A DNA stretch of 45,085 nucleotides from Gryganskiella cystojenkinii (GCA_015852425.1 JAAAIG010000247.1:1-45085); one strand, 5' to 3'. Positions 1 through 12,901 are shown, numbered from the stretch's first letter. The notes: generated by a model not told the origin, from the letters alone. A program made the numbers and translations.

Positions 1-474
1 GTAAAAAAAAAAAAAAAAAGGCGATCACATTTCGCGTCTATTGTAGGAGAGCGAAAGACAGCACGAATGAGCGAGCAAGGATTTCTGATGCAATTATACG
101 TTAAATTTCCACGTCTCATCTTGGTCCCCTTTCCATCCTTTGTCTCCATCCCATCTGGCCTCCATCACAAACACTCCTCCCTCTTTCGCAAGCACCCTCT
201 CCCTCCTCCAAGAGACCTCGACGCTCGACACTTCACCTTCAGATTTGATGTACAATCGGACCTGCTGAACTTAATCCCCATCAGCACGCTTCAAGACGAG
301 GACGAGGCGTCCGCAAGACCAACTTGCAGACTGATCGCCATTCTTTTCATATTCGAGACGACTTCAATCGTCGCTTTCAGCACCCCCAACTATTTGTCGG
401 TACCTGTTCCTCGACGCCGCGAGGCCAATACAGCTCCGTGATCCGCTGTCCTGGATCTTCATCTATAACACGTC
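1..474 (+). other. 5' flank and leader of the MED12 gene
   Basis: No gene is seen here. The window opens with a run of about 18 A. From about 110 to 300 the strand is pyrimidine-rich, the kind of C/T-rich leader that also precedes other start codons in this window. Several short open frames cross it, but none has recognisable protein features. I read it as promoter and 5' untranslated region of the gene starting at 475. Confidence 0.5.
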
Positions 475-3400
475 ATGTCCAGGAATACAGGTACATGTCA
501 TCAGCGGAACATCCCATGCTCCCCATTGTTCTCAACGCGAAGAAGAATAGATTGGCTTATTTTCAGGGACGTGACGATCGTTGCCTTAGAAACGGTCGAT
601 TATTTCTATTATGCTATAACGATTCTGGAACTAACGTCTAATTTTTCACTTTGGCAGGACATCATCCTCGAGGTGCATTCCCTCAAATGAACAATTACCC
701 ACCTGGATCAGGTGCAGGCAATAGCACCCCAGGGATGCCCAACCAAGGCATAGTCCAGCCTCCAACGCGGATAGGTTTCTCAACTGGACGCAGTACAGTC
801 CCACAACCACCCATGAATTACCATCCAGGAGGCGGTGGCGTCCCCGGGAATATGAACAACAACAACCTCGTGGGTGGAAACGCTGGACCAGGAGGTTATG
901 GTGGATACTCGACTTCCTCCGGCATGCCCTATACCAACAGCCTTGGCGTCAGCAACATGGGCAATCCTGGTGTGGGCATGATCAATAATAATAACGCACC
1001 CTATGGTCAACACCCCTCACAACAGACCACACCAACACACTCACCCTACGCGTCCTCACCCTCGTCCTCGGCATATGCAAACTCGGGAAAGAACCATGGC
1101 TCGACACCTTTACGTCGCTATATCTTGTTACCACCTCCCAAACAACGGAAACTTCATCGGAACAGTGACTTGGGTACGTTTTGTGGACTCAATTGCCACG
1201 TTCATACTGCTCATCTTGATGCCAAAAGAGTCCCTACTAACAATTACGCCCTTTTTTTTTTGTTTCATATTCTTTTTCGGTATAGGGTTTCCTGGAGTGT
1301 TTCCGCAAAAGTCTGGTCAAGATGAAGATCAAATGACTCCCAACAACGTGAAGACTGGATATATTGATAAGGGCATTATTCAGGTAAAGAGGAGTGAAAC
1401 GGTTACCTGATATCATCAAATACTCATGAGCATTGCTAACAAATCCCTATTTTTTTTTTTTTGAACAAATCGATAGAACGAGACTGTCTCGGCGCAAGGA
1501 ATTTTGGCAGATGGTCTTCAGGATCCGAAAAAACTGCATGATTTAGGATCCTTCATGGTCGAGGTCCTGAAGAAACGACAAGAGTCCAGCAAGATCAAAG
1601 GGTAAGCCATGTCCATGAGAATTGCCAGCACCATAAGTCTGCAAAGATTCCAACTCATAAATTCTATTGTTTACAGACCGAGTACATTCAGGCCACCGAG
1701 TCGAGCTACCCTCAACGACCAAAAGAAAGAGCAATGGCTGACAGATCTCTCAGGAACAACTTCTCTTCGGCGGCTATCAAAGAGTGTCCCCCATGGATTC
1801 AAGTCGGACAAGCTATTAGAGACTTTGGCTCAACGCCAAGTGCCATTACTGCGCGCCTCATGGTACATCAAGATTGTGGCGCTCAGCGAGATGCAGGCTC
1901 AACGAGGCAGACCTTCTTCGACACAACATCAATATTCAACAGACTGGACCGCGATCGTTACCATATTCCTGAAAAAGCAACTTTTGGAGATCAATCCGCA
2001 TTCGACAACAAAACCCGCAGCGTCATCCCTCAACCCTGCAGGTGGAACCCAAAGTGTCAAACCCTGGGCGAGCGAAGAAGCCAAGGAGAAATGGGAGGCC
2101 AAATGGCGATATTCGGTCATGTTAACGAAATGGCAGTATAACGAGGGATTGCTGGATGATCGTCGCTTTCTTCTAATCACTGTGGAGCAACTCTCAACGC
2201 TTGGATTCGAGCAGGTAGCGCTGTTGCTCAGTTTGATTTCCATGTTTCTGTCAGAGTATGCCCGATCCAGACTCTTGATGAGAAAGTTGATCGAAGGACT
2301 GTTGAGCACTCTGCAGGCGGTAAGCAACTTGGAGCATGTGCAGTGATTTGGGAGCCATTTAAATAAGAGGAACCCGCATGCATAAACGCTCATTATTTTC
2401 ATGTTGTCTTGTCTTCCTGTTTTTCAAATAGGTCCAAAACCATCCGGCCTACAACCAAACCATCTTCCGATATACATACCTTGAGCTGGAACTCAAGAGA
2501 ATGTTGCAGGTTTGTATTCACGTCTAGAACGGTTTTGATCTGACGACGAATCAACTACCATGAAACTAACTACTGCGTTTCAATTTAACGCACGAACCGT
2601 AGTCTATATTCTTGTCGACTCCGGACATGTTTGTGATCCCGAAGACTTGGGCGACCCACTCCAACCTCTTGCAGAATGTACTCCTGTATGACATTCAGTC
2701 GAGTTTTCATAAACCCGACGCGTTTCCAAATGTCGGATCTGTCTTGGAATCGCACTATCACATGATTCAAGCGCGTGTGCGGGTGTTTACCAGTCTTTCA
2801 TCCTCTGGAACAACTGCGGGCGGAAGGAAAAGACAGCATGGGTTCAATGTTGACGTAAGAATGGCATGATGGATTTTCTGGTCTTTAAAGGAGTTGATTA
2901 GATTGTAGTTATAATGTTGACATGTAAATGATGATTTTGCTTATAGATCTTGGATAAGGTGGACAGGAAATCAGACCTTGAGGAGGTGGCACACGATTTC
3001 TTTTCAGAAATCGACGAGGATGGATACTCTGGAAGTTCGAGATCAACACCGTCTTCGCCTACAAAACCAACTTTTACTCCGACGGCGTCAGGAAGCAACT
3101 TCAATGGCTCTGGCCTGACTCCATCATCCTCCTCTCATATACCATCTTCATCGTCTCAGCGTCAAGAGGCCGAATGGAAATCTCGGGTCCACACACTGTG
3201 CGAGTGGGCCATCACGAACTCACGTCATGGTCACCATCGTGTTTATCTTGTCGGAACCTTACTCAGTATCTGGAAAGGGTCAACAACTTTGTCTCCATAC
3301 ATGATGGACACCGAAAAATTATCCCGGCTGCAATCGGCTCTGATTGAATTCCTGGATAATTTCAATGGCACGACCCTGGATCATCAATCGGGATCAGCTT

Positions 3401-6400
3401 TTGCCAATCAGCACCATCATCATCATCAGAGCCCAGGAAGCGAGGATACGCTGGAGGCTATGGCACGACTCTTTGGCAATCTCATCCACGAGCGACTTTT
3501 CTCGTACCAGCAGTACCTTCAGCGGTTGATTGCCCGAGGGGATCTGAGACCGAGCAAAAGGAGTCAAGAATCAACGTTAAGGCATCTTAAGTATCTGCAG
3601 TCGTTCCCATTGCATAGTGGCGCGCAAACACATCAACTGAACCAGCGGCGAGTGGTCTTGTTTGGCGTCAATGGCGATGATGATTATGACAAGGAGTGCT
3701 TTGAGATGATCACGGCTCAGATCAAGTCGAAACTGCCTCGCATGTTTTCGCCAGAAGGTAAGAAATACAGTAATACAGTCAGCGATTGCATCCTTCGTTG
3801 TCGAACAAACTTGGCGAGATTTTCATTAATCTGACACGTTTTTTTGCTTTCAATTTTAGCTGCGAACATGACTGTGCCTGTTACAGACTCGGCTCGAGAT
3901 ACAGAGGAGCTTGCCATGTCATTACCAGTTCAGTTGACAGAACTCATTCTCTCATCAAGTCGATTCTGCCAATTACGTGTGACGTCTCAATGGCTCCTGG
4001 AAGCTGTGAAATCATATGTGGTCAAGCATATCGCGATCGGAGAGGACAACTGGAGAGTGATGACCTCCCCTGGATCCTCGCTCTTGAATGGCCGACAATT
4101 TGCGACGGTTATCAACGTCATGGAGATTGCGAGCGACTTCTACTCTCTCTTTGAGATGTGCATCTGGCTGATGGAGCACACGATTGACAAGACTCTTTTG
4201 ACGTATGTGGTCAACGTGGCCAAAAAACATCATATGGTCTGGACCTCGATGGGCGTCTTGACAAAGTTTTCGCAAGCAATTCTTGCCAAGGTAAAGTAGA
4301 TAGCTTACCGCCACTGCCATCTTCCAAAATTCTTGAGATTGCGAATGCAGATGACAAGACTTTATTGACACTTTGCTTCGCTCTCCACAAATAGCACTAC
4401 CATCTGTTGAACAAAAACATCCTGTTTAAGGCATTACCACGGTACTTGGCTCACGAGGCTGTCAACGTGCCAGAGGATATCAGGTTACAAATGGAGGAGG
4501 ATCTCGTCAGTTCCAAAGCAGTAGGCGGAGCGACATTAATGATCCCAGGTCAAGTCCACGAACTCCAGAGTTTGATTCACGATCCGTCTCCGTCAGCAGT
4601 CTCCAATCTAGCAACACTACTTCATTCGAAGTACGGGGGGCATACCCATTGGCCTCTTCGTCTCTTTGACGGATGCATTGACGCGCTCAAGAAATTGGAT
4701 GCTTCGACTCGCTCTAGATCGGATGACTCGACTGCAGGTTCTACTACAGCCCAGACTTCACAGCAACTCGTACGAGCATCTCGACTCTATGCGGAGCTTC
4801 TTGCAGAAATGGCAGAACGCCTAGGAACAGGCTGCATGAACGAGGTTGTTATCTCCTGGCTCCGCCTTCACGATGGCGACTGGATGGCAAGTGTACTCGG
4901 ACCCGCCTCGGCCTCATCTTACGGAACCGACGACGAATTCACAATATTACGAGATGAAAGACCGATTTGGTTCCTGTCGTTTATGGTCCAGTTGGTGATC
5001 CAAGGCTTCTGCTCGATCGAAGTTCTGGTCCAGAACATGTGTGGTGTCATGCTGAGTAAGGTGGCATGCTCAATCCAGCCCTCTTCATCAAACCCTCAAG
5101 GTGAGGAAGAGGGATCATTGTATCAGCGACATGAAGACATTGACGAAGCGGACGAGTCCATTATTCCCGACGACAAGACATTGCGGTTATGTCGAACCAT
5201 GGTCCTTCTACTTCGACTCTTATTGTTGGATGATGCTTTATCGAATCCCAGGGCGAACCACCATCACCATCACAGTCTGGCTATTGGGCAAGATCTGGAC
5301 CGGTTCACTCTCCAGTTAACGATGGCCGAGATTCACGTGTTACAGACCCAACGGTACTCAAGATTAATGACGAGAACGTCTTCGGGTGCCCAGGGGGATA
5401 CAGATGCTGCAATGACATTGGATGGAGATACAGGAGAGACGACGAGTGCGACCGTGACTATGATGTTGGTTCAGTTCCAGATCTGCCGAGACCTCGCTTG
5501 GATTGAATCCTGCCTTCCCCTGAACCACCGAGTTCTGCATGAGATTCAGGAGTACCGCAAAGACTGGGCGTTTTCCGCGGATTGGCTCCGGGAGCAATGT
5601 CTGGCCAACGTCGATGGAGCCTACAAAATGCTGTTGCAGACGCGTCAAGATCGGAACGGTGCTCTGTTGAGCGATGAGCAATCTTCCAACAACAACCACA
5701 ACACCAACACTAACAACAGCAGCAGCAGTAGCTCCAGCGAGACCAAAGGTTCGCTGTCGACTGCGGCCAAGAGAAGGGCTAAGAAACGCGTCGAAACTGT
5801 GGACCGAAAGATGATGGAGACTTTTCAAATGCTCGTGGCCGAGAATCAAGAAAGTCAGCTCCTTTTAATGGATACCTACGGAATAGACTCCATGGCGCCC
5901 TTGACTCCCAGCATGATTCACCAGAGAACTCTCCGAAGCATCTTTGGAAGGGTGGACCGATGGATTTTTGACCGTTGCAAGGTCGAGTTCTGGTTGTTGC
6001 TCGATAGTGTGATGATGATTGGAGGGCAGGACGAGAGTCGCCCCCACAGTTCTGGTCTTGCGCCTTCTGGATCGGAGGGCAGGCCTCAGGGTGAAGGTGA
6101 ATCAGCCCCGGTCCTGGATGAGGCATCTGACAACATGATGATGGAAGGCATTGATCAGCATGATCGGGAGAAGGCACAACTTCATGAGCAAGGCTCACTG
6201 AATGACGGCGAAGGTTCCGATCTCTCCTTTTACAGCAGACCGAGAGGGAGCGACAGCGACAGTCTTCAGCAGTTGATCCACATCTTTTTTCAAGAGTTTG
6301 TCCTTTCTGAGAATGCGGACAAGGAGCTTTTAGGACGGATGCTGGTCGGGATGCGCAAGGATGTTGTTGAAGAGGTGAGTTTTTTGCTTTGTTAATCACA

Positions 6401-9400
6401 TTGCATGTGTATGATATTTACGCATTTGCTAACATAAATGTGTCCTTCCTGGATTTGACGCCTTAGTTCATTCGGTATGGATACAGCACATTGTCTGGTA
6501 CCTCTGGAGCTGGTTTCCCCTACAATGTTATGATTGTCCAACGTCCTGTAAGCAGTGTCGCCTACAGCACGATCGTGGCAAATTTTCATTATGTGATGGA
6601 GATCCTGATCAAGGAAAACCAGCCTGGTCTTTCTCTGGTCTCTGAGGACTCAGCCGCGACAATATCAGCAGCAGGGGTGAGTACCCCTTCAGCTTCAGTT
6701 TCGACTCCAATTGCCCACCCGGCAACTTCTGTGGTTGACCCAACCGGAACAGTATTGCAGGGATTGGATGCATCTCAGCTGGAAAGTCGAATCGGGTACG
6801 CGAAAAGTTTGTTGTGGCAACTCAAGAAGTTCGAGGACCGCATCAAGGTCTTTGATGTCATGCATGCGATCGGCGTACCATTTGAGGAAGCTCAGAAGGT
6901 GGTCCAGGAGACTGAAGGCGGCGGTGCGAGTGGTATTACTGATATGGAGGATCTGCTGCTGACTGCATCTATGCAGCGACATCGACAGGCACAAACCGGC
7001 AGTCAGTCGCAACAGCATCAACTGCACCATCAAGAGTCGAGCTCGCTGTACGCCTCTCACGGTCACCACCTCGATCGCCAGCATCACCATCATCAACAAC
7101 AGCAGCAACAACAAGAACAGAAAACGTCGTCCAGATCGACGTTTTCTGTTTCAAACACGGCGCACACGATTAGCAACGACATTTATCTAATCGATCTCCG
7201 CACAAACCTTTGTCTCTGCCTTCGACTTTTGGTCCCCTTGTTGCCCGTCATTCTTCAGCATCGTTCAGCGTCGGCCTGTGATCTCTCAACCTATGTGATT
7301 CGGCTGACCAACCTGTTAGTGTCTTCGGTGATTCATGGTCATGGCGCAGAGGAGAGACTCTTTGAGTTTTGTCTGGATATGGTCTCGTGCCTGATGGATG
7401 AGGTTTTGCTCTTAGGAACTGGTGGAGGTGCCTCGGGTGATAGCGCGGATAAGGCTATCCGAAACGATATACTGAACAAGCTGCGGACTGGCTTCCCCCA
7501 GATGACGAATTCGATCCCAACGGTTTTTGCTAGCCGAATCTTTAGGATCTTGCCTTTCCAGCAACACAATGTGTACTTTACGAGTTTGAGGATCGCCCCC
7601 GATCCGATTGGAACAGGAGAGACTTCAGGCATCCCAGCAGCAACTACTACACCTGCTAGCGCGAAAGCTCCTGCAGCGATCACTGCCGCCCAAGCCACAG
7701 TCAAGGAGATCCAACCCCGACCCTGGGATTGGCTCGAGGATTGTGTGGGGGATCTGGATCAAGGTTCTTCTTCGCAACAGTTTCAGCAACACTTGCTGCA
7801 ACAACAATCCGCGTCCCAGCAAGTCGGTCCGGCGGGACTTGGGTTGGGTCTGGTGGACTCGACCCCTTCCCTGAGTAACGGCGGCGATACAACGACCCCA
7901 GCCCTTGGTGGGTCCTCCTCGACTCCAGTTCCTTCCGGTTCCGGTGCTGCCACTGTTGGATCCATGTCTTTGGCTGGATCGAGCGAGAACTTGAACGATA
8001 CCTCGATTTCGTTGACATTCTTTGGAGCTAAACAGATCCGCAGATCGCTCGAGGGAACCACGTATGAGAGACAATTTCAGTTGGGTCATGGAGGTGGTGA
8101 AGACGAACTTCGATTGATTCAAGAGGAAGAACAACAGAGACCCGATCATTACAACCATTCGTTGCAGCAACAGTTGTTAATTCTTCAGCATCAGCAGCGG
8201 CAGCAAGAGATGCTTCGGAGACAACAAATGCAAGAGGAAGAGGAGGCACGTCAGGCTGCCTTGAGACAGCAACAAGAACAGCAGCAGCAACACCAAGCTC
8301 GACTTCAACAACAACAACAGCAACAACAGGTGTCAAGCGCTGGAGGAGTCTCCTCTGTGTCCTCCTCTATATCCGTGGTGCCACCTTTGCCGGTCCAGCA
8401 CGAGGTGTTTTCCGAGATGGAGGAAGGACAGATCTTGAATGACGACGATCTCGATATGAACTCTATGGCCTGGGAAGGAAACAGTAACCACCCAAGCTCT
8501 ACGGGGGGTGGTGCTCCAGCTGTCTTACATTTGCCCGGGTCTGGTGGATCTTCCTCAGGCGTTCAGGTGTCTATGCCTGGAATGGATCTGGGTCTCACTA
8601 GTGGTAATATCGAAGACGGAGAGGTGTTAGACAGCGGCATGTTCCAGGATCCTACCTCGTCAACTTCGGGCAATACCATTAGTACCCCAAGGATCGCAAC
8701 TCCAACAACGAGCGCTGCAAAGGGATCGGCGGTCGTGACGGCTTCTCCAACCAAAAGCGTAGCAAGCACGACAGCCACGACGACAGCCGCGACGAGTGCA
8801 ACGGTACCTGCCCCTGCACCACCCACAGCCAAGAAGCGAGCCTCCACTGGTAAAGGTTCCAGAGCTGCAGGAGGAGGAAAGGCAGCTAAAGCAGCAGCAG
8901 CAGCAGCAGCCGCAGCCACGACAACAGCATCACCAGTCCCTGCATCGGCGCCTGCGACCACGACAGTGGCGAAACCTGCGACAGGAAAGGGAAGTCGAAG
9001 CAAGGGAGCGAAGGTAGCAGCTGCGGCGGCGGCTACCTTATCAGCACCATCGTCTGCAGCCAGTTCGTCTTCTATAGCGCTCACCGCTGCGACCTCCACG
9101 ACGGCTCCAAGTGCTAGAATGGAGTCGATCACTCTCACCGGTGCTTCTACATCTTCGACTGCGGCTCTCCCTGTGGTCTCTTCTATCCCTCTCCAACAAC
9201 AGCAACCTCAGCAACAACCTCAGCTACAGTTTCAACAGTTTATGCAGCAACCTCTCCAGGGGTTTGTTGGCGGCACTCCTGAGCAACAGCAGCAGCTTCG
9301 AATGGCCCAGAACAGTGTTGGAGCGAGTAGCGGCCCGATGTCGATCTCGCTTCCACCTCAGGGCATGGGCATGGGCATGAATATACCCCAGCAACAACCA

Positions 9401-9820
9401 GGACAACAGCAACCGGGACAACAACAAGCAAGCCACCAGTTGATGATGAACCTTATGTTACAGAATCAGAATGCTGCTGCTTCAGGAAACACAGTCGGTG
9501 CGAACAATGGAGGTCTGTTGAACCCCCAGCAACGGTTTCAGCAACTGCATCATCAACAGCAGCAGCAATTCCAGCAGCAGCAACAACAGCAGCAGCCTTT
9601 GACGATGATGCAGCAGCACCACCAACAGCAACAGATTCATCAACAACAGTTGCGTGGGATGATGCCTGGTCAACCATCACAGCAGCAGCAACAACAACAA
9701 CAACAGCCGATGTACATGGATCCTAATGTGTTCCAGTTCCAGCCTGGTCAACAACAAGGCCCAGGTCAGGGACAAGGACAGCATCAACAACCCGGAGGCG
9801 GGCAAACCTTTTTTCAGTAG
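475..9820 (+). CDS. MED12: Mediator of RNA polymerase II transcription subunit 12 (Med12/Srb8)
   Basis: Med12 belongs to the CDK8 kinase module, which binds Mediator reversibly and activates Cdk8-cyclin C. My model has eleven exons: 475-490, 658-1173, 1286-1383, 1477-1601, 1677-2319, 2432-2509, 2603-2854, 2947-3757, 3860-4290, 4395-6374 and 6467-9820. All introns are GT-AG, phases match, and the sum is 8304 nt or 2767 residues. Exon 1 is only 16 nt (MSRNT plus one base) and joins at GHHPRGAF. Family evidence: the N-terminal Med12 signature GFPGVFPQ followed by GQDEDQMTP and NVKTGYIDK near residue 178, then TLNDQKKEQWL and IPHG-like SVPHGFK, and the LCEWAI motif near residue 660 that names the Med12-LCEWAV domain. 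The last 1100 residues are rich in Gln, Ala, Ser and His, as in metazoan Med12 tails. The protein is longer than human MED12 (about 2180). Identification is firm; the exact start is likely but rests on the tiny first exon. Confidence 0.93.
8140..9790 (+). repeat. CAG/CAA- and GCN-rich low-complexity coding DNA (poly-Gln, poly-Ala)
   Basis: Within the last MED12 exon, runs of mixed CAG/CAA codons encode glutamine tracts (about 8160-8330, 9187-9300 and 9537-9710). A GCA/GCC run near 8895-8925 encodes poly-alanine. The codons are mixed rather than pure, so these are interrupted triplet repeats. Similar but shorter His and Gln runs lie near 3410-3430 and 7080-7120 in the same gene. Confidence 0.85.
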
Positions 9821-10299
9821 TTGAGTAGTCAGTTCAAAGTCAAATGTAAAATATAGTTATTATCATGTTAAAAAAGGATCAAGTGGCTGCTGTACTTATT
9901 ATCGCGCCGCAACGCAAAGGTATATGGAAGAAGAAGAGGACAATGGCACGAGGTGTGATCTCCTTTAGTGCCCAAATCGAGTCTGCTTTGGCTTTGACTG
10001 CATGATCACAAAAGGCGAGTACCACACAGCCAANNNAAAAAAAAAAAAAACTGTGGCATGCATGAACGGACATTCGCCTTCATGTTTTGCTTTGCCTTGC
10101 TACCTCTTCGCCTTTGTTCTTATTTTTTCCTATTTTTTCCTTTTGTCGTTTGGTCATTTCCACTCCTTTTCTTCTCATACCACCCTTAGTAACAACTCTC
10201 TTACCTCTCATCCTTTCTTCCCAAAAACTCACTTCGCTCTCCTCATACCGCAAACAACTAAAACCTACCGCTCTGTCTTGGCTTTCCACTACCCATCCC
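9821..10299 (+). other. Intergenic: MED12 3' end, 3-base gap, pyrimidine-rich leader
   Basis: AT-rich sequence after the MED12 stop (about 9840-9870) is the probable 3' untranslated region and poly(A) zone. Three N at 10034-10036 are followed directly by an A run, so a homopolymer probably broke the assembly. From about 10085 to 10290 the strand is strongly C/T-rich, typical of the leader before the start at 10300. No gene is seen. Confidence 0.6.
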
Positions 10300-11400
10300 A
10301 TGGATATCCCGAAATCAAACCCGAATGAGATTGGCAAGGCTGCATTTCTCGCAAAACTCCTTGCAGTCGATGACCTTCGACTGAGTCGCGTCACCCTCCC
10401 TTGCTTCCCACCCTGGGCTCAAGATATGGTACGAGCTGAGAGGACTCGTCGTTCTTCTGCTGGGTTTGAAGCAACCTCGATTGTCGAGTCTCTCCAAGTC
10501 GGTAACTCCACCGGAGTCGGATCCGAAGACGGACAACAAGGTGCGTCCTCTATCAACGAATTCTCCGAGATGCTCAGGGCTATGGACCGTCTCACGTTGA
10601 ACCATCTCAACATGATGGACTATGATCGATCAGAGCGTCGACTGATTGAAGAGGAGCGAGTTTTTCGCAAGACTCAACGACAAGTTCAAGCCGAAGCTGC
10701 CAAAAAGCAAAAGAACAAGAAGAAGGGAAAAAACCAAAGGCGGGGACTAAAGGGAGAGTACGATGGTGAATACCTGCATGAACATTTTGTCAACGCCGTC
10801 GGCGCAGATGGTTCGAAATATGAGCTCGTGTACGATCATGATCTTCAAGACGGTCAACCGATGGTCCATTACGGAGATCGCGAGAACTTTGCCCGGTTCT
10901 TTTGCTACACTTGTCCGCCAACTCGAGGTCAACGAAAACAGCAAACGAACACCGGAAGCGGACTGTCCTCAAAGCGTATCCCCCGCGTGTGGGTCTCGGG
11001 TGTGGTTTTCACAGAGTACTGGATCACAACCGACAACAATAAAAATACTCAGGGCCGTACGCGACTTGGGACTCGGTCTCTGGCATCCTCTACCTTGTCA
11101 CAGGTGACAGATGCGGATCCGTCTTCATCCTTCTTTTCCGTGACTCGATACCGGATCTTGATCCACGCTCAAAAGTGTCAAGTTTGTGACCGGTACTGCA
11201 AACCCAAGGTCAAAACCAGCAAGTTCGTCCGCAAGACTCTTTCGTCCTTTGATCTCTGGACGAACAAACGGGATCGGGTCCAAGACGAGACCGATGACAA
11301 GCGCAAGCTCACCCAGCCGCATGATTATGATCGCTGCCATGGATGTTTGAGTGGCAAGTGTCGAGAAAGAGATGAGATGAGAGCCCGAAGCAGAGGCTGA
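10300..11400 (+). CDS. 3CxxC-type zinc-finger domain protein
   Basis: Single-exon gene of 366 residues. I chose the ATG at 10300 because it has a good context (CCCATGG) and the open frame upstream is only a pyrimidine-rich leader translating as Phe/Leu/Ser. The C-terminal half carries the three CxxC pairs that define the 3CxxC zinc-binding domain: FCYTC near residue 202, CQVCDRYCKP near residue 293, and CHGCLSGKC near residue 346. Between the first two lies VWVSGVVF, the usual hydrophobic strand with Trp. The middle (about residues 100-155) is highly charged and lysine-rich (QKNKKKGKNQRR), probably helical or nucleic-acid-binding. The domain is shared by fungal proteins of unknown role and by vertebrate receptor-transporting proteins. 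The cellular function is unknown; zinc binding is inferred from the cysteines. Confidence 0.75.
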   Translation: MDIPKSNPNEIGKAAFLAKLLAVDDLRLSRVTLPCFPPWAQDMVRAERTRRSSAGFEATSIVESLQVGNSTGVGSEDGQQGASSINEFSEMLRAMDRLTLNHLNMMDYDRSERRLIEEERVFRKTQRQVQAEAAKKQKNKKKGKNQRRGLKGEYDGEYLHEHFVNAVGADGSKYELVYDHDLQDGQPMVHYGDRENFARFFCYTCPPTRGQRKQQTNTGSGLSSKRIPRVWVSGVVFTEYWITTDNNKNTQGRTRLGTRSLASSTLSQVTDADPSSSFFSVTRYRILIHAQKCQVCDRYCKPKVKTSKFVRKTLSSFDLWTNKRDRVQDETDDKRKLTQPHDYDRCHGCLSGKCRERDEMRARSRG

Positions 11401-12826
11401 GTCAGTCGCTGAAGAAAAAAAATGTCGATCCATAAGAATTAGGGAAAGGATTAAAAAGAGATAGATTTGTATCCATGAATGCCTTTTTAAACGGTTTGTT
11501 TTAGAGCGTGAAGGTCACCCCGGTCATCGAGCAACTATAGCTCCTTAAGCACTTCGTTCCAGCAATAACAAGTGAAATCCTGCACGCAGCACTTTTTTTT
11601 ACAACGAATCCATATTCAATAGGATCACTCGAATTTAGTGCATGGAAGCCATCAACGAAAGGCGAGCCGTTATTTTTGATTCAAGATCGACATCATCTGG
11701 GACCTTTTTCCAGCAATTTTCCGCCGAGTCTCAGGATTGGTTCCTCTATCTGTGAGAGCTCCTTTCGATACAAGCTTGCCAAAGAATGCCATTTTCTAAG
11801 ATTAGTCATGTTCTACAAGCGGGTCGATACAAACCGAAAGCAAAAAGACTTGGCGACAATCGCGTACAAATGCATCCTAACTCTCCCAAGTTTCTCTTCC
11901 TAGCAGAGTTTTAAACTTAGCATTTTGACCACGTATCCCAACGTTTTAAGGAGCGCACGTCGTCTCTCCTGCCGAAATTTTTCTTGGCTAAAGATATCGA
12001 ATCGATCGATGGCTACGACTGTGGTCTAAATAATAGTTGCAACACGAGTCACTTTCAGCATAGCGTCGACGCGATTATTTTCTTGCAAGGCCTTCGCGAT
12101 TTCGAGTTGACCGCGCCTGCAGGTCAGGCTCGAACGTCTTTTGATGCCGCACGAAGTCACCCTTGTGCTTGTATCTGCATCGACTCATTCTCCCTGGCAT
12201 ATTTGATTCAAGCACTAGGTGTGGCGAGGTCAAGGTTCTTGGCTTGAATGCTCTGCCAGCCAGGTGATTAGGATCTTTGAGTAAGGTTTCGTAGTCAACC
12301 ATGATTTTTGTTGTTGCTGTTGTTATCCGTTGCTCCAATCTTCAGTCAGCTTCGGCTGTGGCCAGTTGTTTTTCAAGTACTTTGCCCACGACCACTGGGT
12401 TCTCGAGATGGAGTACTTAGAGATGGTGTTACTCCCTTTGATAAAACGTGTTTTCTCACCGATGAGTGGACTTCAGTAATTTGAATAGCCTAAATCTTGA
12501 TTATTCTCAAAGACTAGAGGCCACATAAAAGTAGACCACATGTACCTTGCGTCTCGCGACGATAATCACGGACACGCTTTTGCCCCACTTGGACACACCA
12601 TCCGCTAGTTCGCTTCAAACAGGTTATCCGGCGTCAATCGGTCCAGAGCCTTTTGGGTACGTCTACAAGATGCCCGACCTTCTTTCAGTCATCGACACTT
12701 GCAGTGTGTCGTCCAAGGTCATGATCAGAATGGATGTAACGAAAGCATACTCTTTGGAGTTGACGTTTCCTGTTCTCGACAATTCGTACAATCTCTTACA
12801 TCTTTCTCATGAAACCCTCGTGTAAG
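11401..12826. other. About 1.4 kb without a supported gene
   Basis: Only short open frames occur, each under 95 codons (for example 11642-11752, 12075-12338 on the minus strand and 12547-12825). A few read like protein, notably the plus frame from ATG 11642 and the one ending at 12825, but I could not link them through splice sites into a consistent gene and recognise no family. Base composition is more even than in the flanking genes. It may be plain intergenic DNA, a decayed element, or a gene I fail to see. Confidence 0.4.
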
Positions 12827-12851
12827 AGACGCGCATTTCTCGCGTCTTTTT
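12827..12851 (+). other. Perfect 7-bp hairpin followed by five T
   Basis: AGACGCG at 12827-12833, a 7-nt loop, then CGCGTCT at 12841-12847, running into TTTTT. On the plus strand this has the shape of a stem plus U-run. It lies just after a short plus-strand open frame and about 110 bp beyond the SEN15 stop. Function unknown. Confidence 0.5.
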
Positions 12852-12901
12852 CAACAAACAATTACTATGCCCTCCTGTTCTTTTAATAAAAAAAAATCAC
12901 T

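Noticed and set aside
8563..9138. Long minus-strand frame rich in Val/Ala
   Set aside because: It is the antisense reading of the Ala/Thr/Ser-rich MED12 tail.
10087..10299. N-terminal extension of the 3CxxC protein
   Set aside because: It only translates a C/T-rich leader; the ATG at 10300 has a better context.
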